Shown piece after piece: positions 34,464 to 44,320 of a stretch of 64,000 nt of DNA. Under the pieces are notes generated by a model. That model made no database searches. It was not told the DNA's origin and saw nothing but the letters and a program-made list of their open reading frames with translations. How positions within the stretch are numbered: the stretch's first letter is position 1; each line of letters opens with the position of its first letter. The DNA is from Candidatus Villigracilis affinis (GTDB taxonomy: Bacteria; Chloroflexota; Anaerolineae; Anaerolineales; Villigracilaceae), in contig JADKEA010000003.1 of assembly GCA_016718275.1 (NCBI GenBank), forward strand, positions 81,349 through 145,348, written 5' to 3'. The translations under genes were made by a program, and so were the position numbers.

Positions 34464-34509
34464 GAAAAGTTGCATGCAATTCTTTGATATACTTTCGGTG
34501 CAACTTTTC
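34464..34509. promoter_or_regulatory. Inverted repeat in the divergent oxidoreductase / sigma-factor promoter
   Basis: GAAAAGTTGCA (34464-34474) and TGCAACTTTTC (34499-34509) are perfect 11-bp inverted arms with 24 nt between. A TATACT lies at 34488-34493 between them. The left arm also continues into TTGCATGCAA. A likely regulator-binding site for both genes. Confidence 0.6.
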
Positions 34510-34526
34510 AGGATAAACTTCATCCA

Positions 34527-35132
34527 ATGAGTATTACAACGACACCCGAGATTTCTATTGATGCCCTGCGTGCGGGAGACCGTGCCGAGTTTGCGCGCAT
34601 GGTGGATGTTCACTCCGCCCTGATCTATCGGCTGGGTTTGAAAATGCTCGGTAACCCGCAGGATGCCGAGGATGTTCTTCAAAATACGTTTTTGAATGCG
34701 CTTATGCACCTCTCTTCTTTTGAGGGTCGCTCGAGCGTTTCCACGTGGTTGTATCGCATCGCTTCCAACGAAGCCTTGATGATGCTCCGCAAAAAACAAC
34801 CTGTCAGCATCGAAGATATGCAGGCCGAAGATTCAGAGGACGGGCTCATCCCTGCGATATTCACAGATTGGAGCGCCCTGCCTGAAAGTGAATTACTCGC
34901 TGGCGAGAGCAAAAGCGCGATCGATGCCGCCATTGCAAGACTGCCGGAGCAATTGAAGATCGTCTTTATTCTGCGCGATATCGAAGGCGTTTCGATCAAG
35001 GAAACCGCAGAGATACTTTCTCTGACAGAAACCAATGTGAAGACCCGTTTGCTGCGTGCCCGTATGGCTCTTCGTGAACAGTTATCGGTGTATTATGGCG
35101 AGCGTATGCCTCGAAAGGAAAAAAATGACTGA
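34527..35132 (+). CDS. ECF-type sigma-70 RNA polymerase sigma factor
   Basis: A 201-residue ECF sigma factor. Region 2: DVHSALIYRLGLKMLGNPQDAEDVLQNTFL and SFEGRSSVSTWLYRIASNEAL. Region 4: LPEQLKIVFILRDIEGVSIKETAEILSLTETNVKTRLLRARMAL. It drives an alternative regulon. Its anti-sigma partner starts within its last codons. Position opposite a Sec-containing disulfide oxidoreductase suggests a redox or envelope stress response. AGGA lies 12 nt upstream of the ATG. Confidence 0.93.
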   Translation: MSITTTPEISIDALRAGDRAEFARMVDVHSALIYRLGLKMLGNPQDAEDVLQNTFLNALMHLSSFEGRSSVSTWLYRIASNEALMMLRKKQPVSIEDMQAEDSEDGLIPAIFTDWSALPESELLAGESKSAIDAAIARLPEQLKIVFILRDIEGVSIKETAEILSLTETNVKTRLLRARMALREQLSVYYGERMPRKEKND

Positions 35133-35388
35133 CCATCTCCACGACAACTGTAAAGCCTTGCTTGGCTCCCTTTCTGAATACATTGACGGTGAATTGCCGT
35201 CCGACCTATGCAGAGAGATCGAAAAGCACCTTGAGGGCTGTGATAACTGCCGAGTCGTTTTAAATACAACAAAGCGGACAATTGACCTTGTGCATATCAC
35301 CCCCGAAGAACAGACCGTGCCCGACGACGTGCGCGAACGCCTTTTCAAACGCCTCAAACTGGACGATTACCTGAATCCACAGCCCTAG
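35125..35388 (+). CDS. Zinc-finger anti-sigma factor
   Basis: An 87-residue protein with the ZAS motif HX3CX2C (HLEGCDNC) preceded by DNCKALLGSLSEYIDGELP, typical of zf-HC2 anti-sigma factors. No TM helix, so it is a soluble, RsrA-type inhibitor, consistent with thiol redox sensing. Its ATG overlaps the sigma stop by 8 nt; AGGAAA precedes it. Confidence 0.88.
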   Translation: MTDHLHDNCKALLGSLSEYIDGELPSDLCREIEKHLEGCDNCRVVLNTTKRTIDLVHITPEEQTVPDDVRERLFKRLKLDDYLNPQP

Positions 35389-35429
35389 GCATTTTCTACG
35401 CCTCATCATTGCAGATCGGGGTTTCAGCC

Positions 35430-37032
35430 TTATTCCCTCAATACAATCCCGCCAAAGCCATTCAAGCGAATGGCTTTTTCTTTTGCTGTATCTCTGCTTG
35501 ATAAAGTAAAGATACATTCCGAGAACTCAATTTGGATTTCTTTTTCAAGACCATCGAAATTCAACAGAATGATCAGGCTTTCATCTGCACTTTTTCGTTT
35601 GTATCCCAGAACTCCATTGGGCAGACCGTTCAATATTTCCTGTGAACCTTCCTGCAGAGACGTTTCCTGGTTGCGGATCCTCATCAAGCCCCGAATGGTG
35701 TTCAATAAAGAAGCCTTGTCCTGATTTTCTTTTTCCACGTTTATTTTCTGGTAATTTCCATGCACAGGCAGCCATGTCTTTTCAGCGGACGAGAAGCCTG
35801 CATTCTTTGCTTCACCCCATTGCATCGGCGTGCGGACTTCGTCGCGGTTGATGAGCAAGCCAAGTAAATCAAAGATGAAGCGTGGAATGAGTTTGAATTT
35901 GTGGGGGATCGGGTCTAGCGCAGAGCCGAAAGGCTGCTTTAAATCGGTCATGCCGATCTCTTCGCCGTAATACATGCACGGCACACCGCGGACAGTGAGT
36001 TGCAGCATGGCTAGCAGTTTTGCCTTGCGAAGATCATCTCCAAGCCTGTGAATGCTTCGGTGTCTGTCGTGATTGCTGAAGACATACACGGGCATGAACG
36101 GGTCGGGAAAATGCGCTTCGATGCGCTCGATCAACTTTCTGAAATAATCCGCGCTGAATTGGAAGCTGAGCATTTCGAAGTCAAAGACCAGCCCCAGCCC
36201 GTTGTTGACCTCATTCCCAAGGAATTTGCGGATGATGGATCTATCTCCGCTCACTTCGCCGAGCAGGATTTTTTCGCCGAATTCGTCACACACACTGCGG
36301 AGTTCCTTCGCGAATTCGAAACTCTCTGGCTGATTCAGGTTGTATTTCGCTTCTTGAAAGAATCCAGAGGGGTCATCTTCAGTGGGCAGAAGTTTGAACG
36401 AGAATGGATTGTTCCGAAATTCGGCATCTTTGTATATGACGTTGAAAATATCCAGTCGAAAACCGTCCACGCCTTTGTTTAGCCAAAAGCGGACTGTGTC
36501 GAACATGGCCATTTTGACTTCGGGATTGCGATAGTTCAGGTCAGGCTGGAAAGGGGAGGAAGCTCGACCAGAAATACTGTCTGCGCTCGGCGGAGTAATG
36601 CCAGCCATTACCACCCGTCATGCTTTGCCAATTATTGGGCTTGTCTCGCCAGATATACCAATCTGCTTTGGGATTGTCTCGTGAAGAGCACGATTCCTTG
36701 AACCACGGATGCTCAATGGAGGTATGGTTCATCACCATGTCAAAGACGATTTTCATGCCACGCTCGTGAACTTCTTCGATGAGTTGTTCAGCATCGTCCA
36801 TGCTACCGTATTCGGGGGCGATTTCAGTGTAGCTGCTGATGTCGTAACCCGTATCAGCTTGCGGCGAGGAAAAGAACGGGGAGATCCACAGCGTTTCGAA
36901 TCCCAGTTCGTGCAAGTAATCCAGTTTTTGGATAATGCCTTTTAAGTCCCCGATCCCATCGCCGTTTGTATCATAAAACGAACGCGGGTAGATTTGATAG
37001 ATGCTTGTTTTGTGATACCAGGGTATTGACAT
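35430..37032 (-). CDS. GH13 alpha-glucosidase / oligo-1,6-glucosidase (frameshifted)
   Basis: A glycoside hydrolase of family 13, about 530 residues. N-terminal part: YQIYPRSFYDTNGDGIGDLKG, LWISPFFSSPQADTGYDISSY, FDMVMNHTS. After an extra base in a G/C run at 36553-36556 the frame changes and continues: VDGFRLDIFN (nucleophile Asp), ILLGEVSGDR (acid/base Glu), VFSNHDR (third Asp). The junction restores SSFLPFQPDLNYRNP. It hydrolyses alpha-glucosides in the cytoplasm (no signal peptide). The break is probably sequencing error. Confidence 0.9.
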
Positions 37033-37169
37033 GTTTGTATTTTATCAACTCATAGTTGAGAAATGTTCTCGAATTAATCGGTTTATGAAAAGATATGACT
37101 TTTGACATTATTTATAGGTATGTGCTTGTGCTATATTGATCATGACCCACTCACTGGAGGAAGATAAAA

Positions 37170-37784
37170 ATGAATAATCGTGTTTTATTCAGCATGCTGG
37201 TTGTAAGTGTCTTGACCATGGCGTGTGCTTTGTTGTTTCCAGCGCCTGCGCCGACTGCGACCGCCGTTATTCCACCCACGATCCCGCCTGCAACTGCAAC
37301 TTTGGCCCCGACGGCAACAATTATCCCGACAGATACGCCGATCCCTTTGCCAACGCCAACCCTCATCATCGTTCCGCAGCAATGGAACGGCACGTACGCT
37401 CAGGCTGGGATCGGCAAGCTGAGAATCACCATCATTCTCGATAAGCTCAAGGGAAATACATTCACAGGCAAAATGCTTTGGACGGGGACGGACAATTTCA
37501 GAGGTGCAATGACTGCGATCAGCGGGGAATTTGTAACTGATTTTGGCGATGCGGAGGAACAGGCCCTATGGGGCAATCATCCAGACTATAAAAATGGAGA
37601 TCGGAGCGGTACCTGGATCAAATGGACAGAAACTACATTTTTGAATGGCGGCGGCTATACTTTGGGCGGCTGGTACTACGGGCACATTCAGGATGGGGAT
37701 TCGATGACAGGTATTTATTACTTGAACGAGAAGGTTGCCTCATTTGCCAGTAGCGATTTTTGGGAGCTCGAAAAAGTTAAGTAG
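37170..37784 (+). CDS. Lipoprotein of unknown function
   Basis: A 204-residue lipoprotein: signal peptide with lipobox (VLTMAC), a Thr/Pro/Ala-rich spacer to about residue 65, and a 130-residue domain rich in Gly and aromatic residues (WNGTYAQAGIGKLRITIILDKL, GGYTLGGWYYGHIQDGDSMTG) that looks like a lipocalin-like beta-barrel. GGAGGAAG precedes the ATG. Function unknown. Confidence 0.75.
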   Translation: MNNRVLFSMLVVSVLTMACALLFPAPAPTATAVIPPTIPPATATLAPTATIIPTDTPIPLPTPTLIIVPQQWNGTYAQAGIGKLRITIILDKLKGNTFTGKMLWTGTDNFRGAMTAISGEFVTDFGDAEEQALWGNHPDYKNGDRSGTWIKWTETTFLNGGGYTLGGWYYGHIQDGDSMTGIYYLNEKVASFASSDFWELEKVK

Positions 37785-37787
37785 AAA

Positions 37788-37816
37788 AAATCGCTTCAGG
37801 AAACCTGAAGCGATTT
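37788..37816. terminator. Bidirectional terminator
   Basis: Perfect 13-bp stem AAATCGCTTCAGG / CCTGAAGCGATTT with an AAA loop between convergent genes. Confidence 0.85.
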
Positions 37817-37831
37817 GCTGTTTACTGCATT

Positions 37832-38620
37832 TCAAAAGGCAAAATCTGGATTGAGACCATTTTGAGTTTGTGGGTTTTCATTTCCTGCGAATCCATGTGC
37901 ATAGGCGTGTAATTCATCCACCGATTCGATCAGCACATCTGCAAATTCCACCAGATCTCTTGCTGATGAGACGCCTGAAAGCACGCCTACGACCATGCCT
38001 GCCCCAGCAGAGCGCGCCATTTTCAAATCTGCCGTGGTGTCTCCTACAACCATTACCCGAGCAGGATCGATCTTCATTCTTTCACAAATGGTCAAGACCA
38101 TATCAGGCGCAGGCTTTGCCTTGATTCCGTCGTCTGCACAGACCATGGTTGCAATGTATTCTTCAATATCGAATGCCTCGATCATTGCCTGAGTGGGAGC
38201 GCGGTCATCGGTGGTGGCAATGCCGATCAGAATTCCCTTGCCATGCAGTTGACCGAAGAGCGCCCGCGTGTCTGTGAATTGTTTTGCGAGGATCACAGGG
38301 TCGGGAATGCACCAGCCCGCTTCGACCGCCTTTTCGGCTGCCGCTTCACTTAGACCGAGAGATTGCATTACTTCGACCGTCAAGCGGTACAACTGTGACA
38401 TGGGGGTGGCCGCCAGTTTTCCATGTGCCAGCACTTTTTTGTGATCGTCATCGTAGCCCATGGCGAGACATAAAGGCTCGCGGACATTCAGCCCACTGAC
38501 GAGATGCAGCTGCTCCGCCAGATAGACGACCCATCCGCCCCACATGGCGTCAAAGTCGATGAGCGTACCGTCCTTGTCGAAAATAATGGCCTGTGCCTTG
38601 AAGTGTTTCAGATCATTCAT
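37832..38620 (-). CDS. HAD-superfamily phosphatase (phosphoglycolate-phosphatase-like)
   Basis: A 262-residue HAD hydrolase: motif I IIFDKDGTLIDFD, motif II GIATTDDRAP, motif III Lys in DDGIKAKPAPD, motif IV MVVGDTTADLKMARSAGAG. The helical cap follows motif I. Substrate is not clear; phosphoglycolate or a sugar phosphate is typical. Confidence 0.9.
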   Translation of the reverse strand: MNDLKHFKAQAIIFDKDGTLIDFDAMWGGWVVYLAEQLHLVSGLNVREPLCLAMGYDDDHKKVLAHGKLAATPMSQLYRLTVEVMQSLGLSEAAAEKAVEAGWCIPDPVILAKQFTDTRALFGQLHGKGILIGIATTDDRAPTQAMIEAFDIEEYIATMVCADDGIKAKPAPDMVLTICERMKIDPARVMVVGDTTADLKMARSAGAGMVVGVLSGVSSARDLVEFADVLIESVDELHAYAHGFAGNENPQTQNGLNPDFAF

Positions 38621-39004
38621 TCAATTCATCCTGTTCATAATAAGATGACAGTCACATTCGCAAAGCGGGTGACTGTCATCTGGTTTAACTGTCAGTTTAA
38701 CGAGCGCTATTGTACATGGATTTCAAGTTTTAGTGTCCTGTTCCCTGGGTTCCTATCAAAACTATCAGTTGACTTTTGGACTCGATTCATGCAACAATGG
38801 CTCATGTCGTTTTGGTGGGGGAACTTTCCCCCTTGGCGATACGTCCATTCAATATCACAAAACTGGCGATCAGGTGGGACAGCCTTATATGGAAAGGAGG
38901 GCTTATGACTTAATAGGTATCTCTGAAGCACAGCGGGACGCCGCCTGCTGGTCTTCTTTATTGTCTGTATTGAAAAATAAAAAAAACTAAATAGGAGAAG
39001 AAAA
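38621..39004. other. Intergenic region with a hairpin and the leader of the vWA gene
   Basis: Contains AGATGACAGTCAC / GTGACTGTCATCT (38643-38681), and further right a GGGGGAAC-TTTCCCCC hairpin at about 38818-38833. No convincing ORF; the only long frame lacks codon bias and a ribosome site. AGGAGAAG precedes the vWA ATG. Confidence 0.45.
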
Positions 39005-40600
39005 ATGAAACCCTTACGCAAAGCCATCGGCTTTAGTGTTCTACTGTTGCTGCTGTTTATGTCCGCCTGTGGCGGCGGTGCGCCAGCGGCTACCGAAGCC
39101 CCGTCATCGCAAGACTATTCCTACGAGTCGCCCGCTGCAACCGAGGCACCAGCAATGGAAGAACCTGCCGCGGAAGCGCCTGCTTCCAGCCCGCAACAAC
39201 AGAACGGGCAACAACCCCCATCGAACAACGAACCATATGATATGTTCTTCGAAGACTATGGTGTCAATCCATCCATAGATACCGAAGATGACAACCTTTC
39301 CACCTTTGCGTTGGATGTGGATACGGGTTCGTATACTGTCATGCGTAATTATTTGCAGGATGGAAATCTTCCGCCCCAGGATTCTGTGCGTGTGGAAGAA
39401 TACGTCAATTACTTTGATCACGGCTACGCATTGCCTCCGCCGCATCAGGCTTTTGGAATTTCCATTGATGGCGGTCCCTCGCCTTTTACCGAAACCGAAC
39501 GCTACGATATGCTGCGCATCGGCATTCAAGGCTACGAAGTGGCCGATGAAGACCGCAAAGATGCTGCGCTGACGTTCGTGATCGACGTCTCTGGTTCGAT
39601 GGATATGGACAACCGCCTCGGCCTGGTCAAACGTTCGCTGGAATTGCTCGTCGAACAATTGCATCGAAATGACACGGTCAGCATTGTCGTCTATGGATCG
39701 GAAGCCCGCGTCGTTCTTGAGCCGACGCCTGGTTCTGATTCTGGACGGATTCTCGACGCGATTTACAGTCTTCAACCCGAAGGGGCCACCAACGCGGAGG
39801 CGGGTCTGCGCCTCGGCTACGGCATGGCCATGGAAGCCTTTAATCGCGATGGGATCAATCGGGTGATCCTATGTTCAGATGGCGTGGCAAATGTCGGGTT
39901 GACCGGACCCGATGCCATTCTCGGAGAAGTCAGTCACTACGTGGAAGAAGGCATTACGCTCACCACCATCGGTTTCGGCATGGACAATTACAACGATACC
40001 CTCATGGAACAACTCGCCGATAACGGCGATGGTTTCTACGCCTACGTAGACGATGTGGACGAGGCCCGCAAATTGTTCATTGACGAAATCACGGGCACCC
40101 TGCAAACCATCGCATTGGATGCGAAAGTGCAGGTCGATTTCAATCCGCAGGTCGTGATGCGTTACCGCCTTGTCGGGTACGAAAATCGCGCCGTGGCCGA
40201 TGACGAATTCCGCGATAACACGGTGGATGCAGGCGAGATCGGTGCGGGGCATTCCGTCACAGCTTTGTATGAGGTCAAGCTGTATCCAGAGGCACGCGGC
40301 AGGATCGCCACGGTCCTTATGCGTTGGGAAGATCCCGACACGCATCAAGTCGTTGAGATATCAAAGGATTACGACACCAGCCAGATCTCCTCGGATTTCC
40401 GCGAGACCGACCCATACTTCCAGCGCGCGGTTGTTGTGGCTGAGTTTGCTGAAATCTTGAAAGGCAGCTACTGGGCCGAGGAAAGCTCCATGGATGATGT
40501 CTACGACGAAGCCCGCCGCATTGCTGATTATCTTTACCGCGATGATGTGATGGATGAATTCGTTGACCTGGTCCGTGAAGCGAGGCGGTTGCTGGATTAA
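39005..40600 (+). CDS. von Willebrand factor A domain lipoprotein (YfbK type)
   Basis: A 531-residue lipoprotein. Lipobox FMSACGG, then a Pro/Glu/Ala-rich spacer to about residue 80; a YfbK N-terminal domain (NLSTFALDVDTGSYTVMRNYL) leads to the vWA domain with intact MIDAS DVSGSMD, the T in EGATNAEAG and the D in ILCSDGVANVG. The C-terminal domain matches DUF3520. A surface metal-ion-dependent adhesion or complex-assembly protein. Monocistronic with a terminator 80 nt after the stop. Confidence 0.92.
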   Translation: MKPLRKAIGFSVLLLLLFMSACGGGAPAATEAPSSQDYSYESPAATEAPAMEEPAAEAPASSPQQQNGQQPPSNNEPYDMFFEDYGVNPSIDTEDDNLSTFALDVDTGSYTVMRNYLQDGNLPPQDSVRVEEYVNYFDHGYALPPPHQAFGISIDGGPSPFTETERYDMLRIGIQGYEVADEDRKDAALTFVIDVSGSMDMDNRLGLVKRSLELLVEQLHRNDTVSIVVYGSEARVVLEPTPGSDSGRILDAIYSLQPEGATNAEAGLRLGYGMAMEAFNRDGINRVILCSDGVANVGLTGPDAILGEVSHYVEEGITLTTIGFGMDNYNDTLMEQLADNGDGFYAYVDDVDEARKLFIDEITGTLQTIALDAKVQVDFNPQVVMRYRLVGYENRAVADDEFRDNTVDAGEIGAGHSVTALYEVKLYPEARGRIATVLMRWEDPDTHQVVEISKDYDTSQISSDFRETDPYFQRAVVVAEFAEILKGSYWAEESSMDDVYDEARRIADYLYRDDVMDEFVDLVREARRLLD

Positions 40601-40681
40601 GCGATAATCTTCGCTTCTCAACTCAACGCTTCGGCTTCGTTCGCGAAAAACGCTCAGCGCGATGCAGGTGAATTAATAAAA

Positions 40682-40717
40682 AAACAAGTGACAGTTGAAG
40701 ACAACTGTCACTTGTTT
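40682..40717. terminator. Bidirectional terminator
   Basis: Perfect 16-bp stem AAACAAGTGACAGTTG / CAACTGTCACTTGTTT with an AAGA loop between the vWA gene and the convergent ABC operon. Confidence 0.88.
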
Positions 40718-40739
40718 ACATATTTACCTGTCTACTTGC

Positions 40740-42440
40740 TTATTTCAACTTCCAGTTCTGCACACCCCAACTCATGCTGCCCCAGGTATTGAGCGTATAA
40801 CCAGTCAGGTTGTCTGCAATGCCGTAGTTATCCTGGAAAAGGTAGAGATACACCTGCGGCAGTTCATCGAGTACGGCCTGCCCTACCTTGCAGTAGGCAT
40901 CCTTGCGGGTTTGAGAATCGAAGCTGGTTCCTGCGGCTTCCAAAGCAGCATCTACTTCAGAGTTGACCCAGCGGAAGTAATTTCCGCCTGTGGGGTTCTC
41001 GGCAGTAGGGATGCGTGAGGAATGATACGCATCGAAGTTGTAACCCTGCGGCTCGGTGGTGAATCCGCGGTCGAAGATCAGCATGTCGTAATCGCCCACG
41101 GCGCGCGGAGAGTTATCTTCAAAGGTGCCAAAGATGATCGAGAAGTCGTAATTCTGAATGCGGGCTTCGATACCCACGGCCTTCAAATTTTCAACGATGA
41201 ATTCCTCGGTGAGTTGCAGCGGATCGAAAGCCGTATACCCTTGCAGTTCGAGAGAGAGGCGCGTTCCATCTTCCGCATATTTCGCACCCTTCGCCACGCG
41301 GATTCCGTCATCGCCCATCACCCAGCCAGCTTCATCCAGTAATTTATTGGCGGCTTCAACATCATATCCGTTTTGGCGCGGTAGTTCACACTTGTACCAG
41401 CCATATGCAAACGGGTTGGTCGAATCGCCGACACTGCCCTTCAAAACATCCTGCTGCAATGACTGATAATTAATGGCATGGGCAATCGCCTGACGCACGC
41501 GAATATCACCCAAAATCGGGTGTGGCGCAGAGGCGGTCGGGTCGCCGTCGAACGGCGCGCTCAGGTTGAAATCGATCGCCATGTTCCAAATGCCAGGGAT
41601 GAGATATTGCTGGGCTTTGCCGGTCAGCAGGGTATCGTAATCAGCCTTGAACTCACCGGGCCACAATTGCATCTGGGCCTCGCCGTTCAACATCATCGCG
41701 GTTTGCGCGGCAGGTTCAGGCACGATCTCAAAAACGATTTCATCGAGATAGGGCTTGCCCGCTTCGTAATAATTCGGGTTGCGTGTAAAGCTCAGGCTCT
41801 TGCCCGATTCCCAACTGCTCAAAACAAATGGGCCTGCAACTACAGGTTTGCGATTCCATTCCCAGCTTGCCATTTCTTCGGGCTTGCCCGTGGCATGGCG
41901 CGGAAACAATCCATACGCAAATTGATCAAGATAACCCGGGTATGCTTCCGAGTATGTCAGGACAATGGTTGTGTCATCGGGCGTTTCAGTTTTGGTGATC
42001 AAATCAAAACCGCTTGTGCCGACCAATGCGCCTGAATTCGGGTTGGAGAGAACTTCCACGGTGAATTTGACATCATCCGAAGTCAACGCCTCGCCGTCTG
42101 ACCATTTCAAACCTTCCTTGAGTTTCCACGTTACTGTCAAGTAATCGCTCGAAAGGCCGCCATTTTCGGTCGTCGGAATTTCCTGCGCCAGCGTCGGGAC
42201 GAAGTTTCCCGTCTCATCGATGGTGACTAGCCCGGTCATCGAAGTTGCATCCGCCGCTTGACGTACGATCGCAGCATCGGCCAGATAATAATTCAATGTG
42301 GTCGGTTCTTCAGGCAGGATGAGGACAGCGGTTCCGCCTCCGCTTGAGGCTGGTTCTGTTGCTGGGGCATTTCCTCCCCCGGAACATGCGCTCAGCACGA
42401 GTCCCAAAATGACAAGCAGGGTGAACATTTTTATTTTCAT
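40740..42440 (-). CDS. Peptide-type ABC transporter substrate-binding lipoprotein (SBP family 5)
   Basis: A 566-residue lipoprotein (lipobox LSACSG) of the OppA/DppA family: EPTTLNYY, WKLKEGLKWSDGEALTSDDVKFTVE, GPFVLSSWESGKSLSFTRNPNY, VRQAIAHAINYQSL. It captures a peptide or other solute outside the membrane. Last gene of the operon, 14 nt after the permease; AAGGAGAAG precedes the ATG. The ligand is unknown; the amidohydrolase in the same operon suggests an amide or peptide. Confidence 0.92.
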   Translation of the reverse strand: MKIKMFTLLVILGLVLSACSGGGNAPATEPASSGGGTAVLILPEEPTTLNYYLADAAIVRQAADATSMTGLVTIDETGNFVPTLAQEIPTTENGGLSSDYLTVTWKLKEGLKWSDGEALTSDDVKFTVEVLSNPNSGALVGTSGFDLITKTETPDDTTIVLTYSEAYPGYLDQFAYGLFPRHATGKPEEMASWEWNRKPVVAGPFVLSSWESGKSLSFTRNPNYYEAGKPYLDEIVFEIVPEPAAQTAMMLNGEAQMQLWPGEFKADYDTLLTGKAQQYLIPGIWNMAIDFNLSAPFDGDPTASAPHPILGDIRVRQAIAHAINYQSLQQDVLKGSVGDSTNPFAYGWYKCELPRQNGYDVEAANKLLDEAGWVMGDDGIRVAKGAKYAEDGTRLSLELQGYTAFDPLQLTEEFIVENLKAVGIEARIQNYDFSIIFGTFEDNSPRAVGDYDMLIFDRGFTTEPQGYNFDAYHSSRIPTAENPTGGNYFRWVNSEVDAALEAAGTSFDSQTRKDAYCKVGQAVLDELPQVYLYLFQDNYGIADNLTGYTLNTWGSMSWGVQNWKLK

Positions 42441-42454
42441 TCTCTCTTCTCCTT

Positions 42455-43351
42455 TTATTTTTCTGAATGGATCACATACGGATCAAACGCATCGCGCAGG
42501 CCATCGCCGATGTAGTTGATCGCCATAACGGTGATAAAGATCATAAAGCCTGGAAAAAACCCCAGCCACGGCGCGCGGAAAATTTGATTCTGCGCTGTGG
42601 AAAGGATGCTGCCCCACGTAGGCGTGGGGGGCTGTACGCCGAATCCCAAATAGCTTAATCCTGATTCGGTGATGATCGCCGAAGCCATTTGCAATGTGCC
42701 ACTGACCAGGATCGGTCCCACACAATTCGGCAGGATATGCTGGACGATGATACGGAAATTGCTCCCGCCCAATGCGCGTGATGCGGTCACGAATTCCTTT
42801 TCGCGCAGTACCAGAAAAAGTCCGCGCACGAGGCGGGCGGGCCACATCCACGAAAGCGCGGCGATGATGATGATCACCACGAAGATGCTGTTTTGTAAAA
42901 TGAACAGTTGTTGTTCCCGCAAAAACGCGCCAAGGATGATCAGCACGAAGATGGTGGGGAAGGTCAAAAAGGCGTCGGTCACGCGCATTAAAGTGGAATC
43001 CAGCCAGCCGCCGAAATATCCGCTCAACGCGCCGACAGTGATGCCCAGGAAAATAGACAACACCGTGGAAAGCAATCCCACAGCCAAAGATACACGCCCG
43101 CCATACATGATGCGCGAAAGTACATCGCGCCCGAGTTCATCGGTTCCGAACCAGTTCGCGGCATTTGGCTTGGCGAAGCTATTGGTCGGATTCTGTTCAG
43201 TGGGGCTATATGAATTCAACCCGGCAAAGACCGAAAAAAGCACAAGGACCAACAACACACCAATGGCGATCCCAGCCAGTTTATGCTTGAAAAATCGCCG
43301 CAGGACGATGCGTCCCATGCTTTGTTCGCGGGGGAGGGGGGCATCACTCAT
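42455..43351 (-). CDS. ABC transporter permease (DppC/OppC type)
   Basis: A 298-residue membrane protein with six TM helices. The N-terminal OppC motif FFKHKLAGIAIGVLLVL and GTDELGRDVLSRIMYGGRVSL are typical; the EAA loop is REKEFVTASRALGGSNFRIIVQHILPN. Overlaps the end of the DppB-type gene by 8 nt. Forms the channel with that protein; no ATPase genes are found in the operon. Confidence 0.93.
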   Translation of the reverse strand: MSDAPLPREQSMGRIVLRRFFKHKLAGIAIGVLLVLVLFSVFAGLNSYSPTEQNPTNSFAKPNAANWFGTDELGRDVLSRIMYGGRVSLAVGLLSTVLSIFLGITVGALSGYFGGWLDSTLMRVTDAFLTFPTIFVLIILGAFLREQQLFILQNSIFVVIIIIAALSWMWPARLVRGLFLVLREKEFVTASRALGGSNFRIIVQHILPNCVGPILVSGTLQMASAIITESGLSYLGFGVQPPTPTWGSILSTAQNQIFRAPWLGFFPGFMIFITVMAINYIGDGLRDAFDPYVIHSEK

Positions 43352-44318
43352 ATTTCACCTGCGGGTCGAGCCAGCCATAGGCCAGGTCAGCGAGGATATT
43401 GCAGACGATGATCAACACGGCGGTGATCATGACCACACCCAACAACACGGGATAATCCCGTCCCTTGGCGGCATCCCAAAACAGACGCCCCATGCCCGGC
43501 CACGAGAAGATCGTCTCCACGAAAAGCGCACCTGCAAACAGGCTGGGCAGGTCAAGCGCGATCAAAGTCACCAGCGGCAGGATAGCATTTCGCAAGGCAT
43601 GCTTGTAATAGACCACGTTATCTTTCAACCCTTTGGCCCGCGCCGTGCGGACGTAATCCTCGTGCAACACATCCAGCATACTTGAGCGTAGAAAACGCGA
43701 ATACCACGCGATCCAGCCCAAACTCAGCGCGGTGACAGGTAAAACCAGATGCCAGATCGTATCGAGCAATTCACCTTCCTTGCCGCGCGCATTCATCCCG
43801 CCGACGGGAAACAATGGCTCGCCTGTGAATGGATTTTTCAAAGCCACATAAAACACCACGATCAATCCCAGCCCCAACCAATACACAGGAATGGATTGCC
43901 CGATGAAGGTCACAGTGGTCATGGTGTAATCAAACAACGAATACGGCTTTCGCGCCGATAATATTCCGATTGGAATGGCGACCATTAAAGTGATCAGGAA
44001 TGCCACACCGACCAATAAAAGCGTATTCGGGATGCGTTCGCCGATCATTTCAGAAACGGGGCGGCGGAACTTGATCGATTCACCCAGGTTACCGTTAAAC
44101 ATATCGCCCAGCCAGCGCCCGTATTGAACAGGGAGAGGATCGTTCAAACCAAGCTTTTCTTCCAACACTTCGATCTGTTCCTTCGAGATGTTCGGGTTTC
44201 GGCGTGCGGCAGTCAACGGCCCACCTGGTGCGCTGCGCACCAAAAAAAACAGCAGGATGCTGATAATGAATAGGATTGGAATGGTTTGCAGGATTCGCCG
44301 TAAGGCGTAGGTTTGCAT
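43344..44318 (-). CDS. ABC transporter permease (DppB/OppB type)
   Basis: A 324-residue membrane protein with six TM helices. RRILQTIPILFIISILLFFLV starts the N-terminal TM; the EAA loop is DYVRTARAKGLKDNVVYYKHALRNAILPLVT. Starts 2 nt after the amidohydrolase stop. Partner of the DppC-type permease. Confidence 0.93.
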   Translation of the reverse strand: MQTYALRRILQTIPILFIISILLFFLVRSAPGGPLTAARRNPNISKEQIEVLEEKLGLNDPLPVQYGRWLGDMFNGNLGESIKFRRPVSEMIGERIPNTLLLVGVAFLITLMVAIPIGILSARKPYSLFDYTMTTVTFIGQSIPVYWLGLGLIVVFYVALKNPFTGEPLFPVGGMNARGKEGELLDTIWHLVLPVTALSLGWIAWYSRFLRSSMLDVLHEDYVRTARAKGLKDNVVYYKHALRNAILPLVTLIALDLPSLFAGALFVETIFSWPGMGRLFWDAAKGRDYPVLLGVVMITAVLIIVCNILADLAYGWLDPQVKYE

Positions 44319-44320
44319 GA

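Noticed and set aside
38733..38990. 85-codon ORF upstream of the vWA gene
   Set aside because: No ribosome site, odd composition, no recognisable features.
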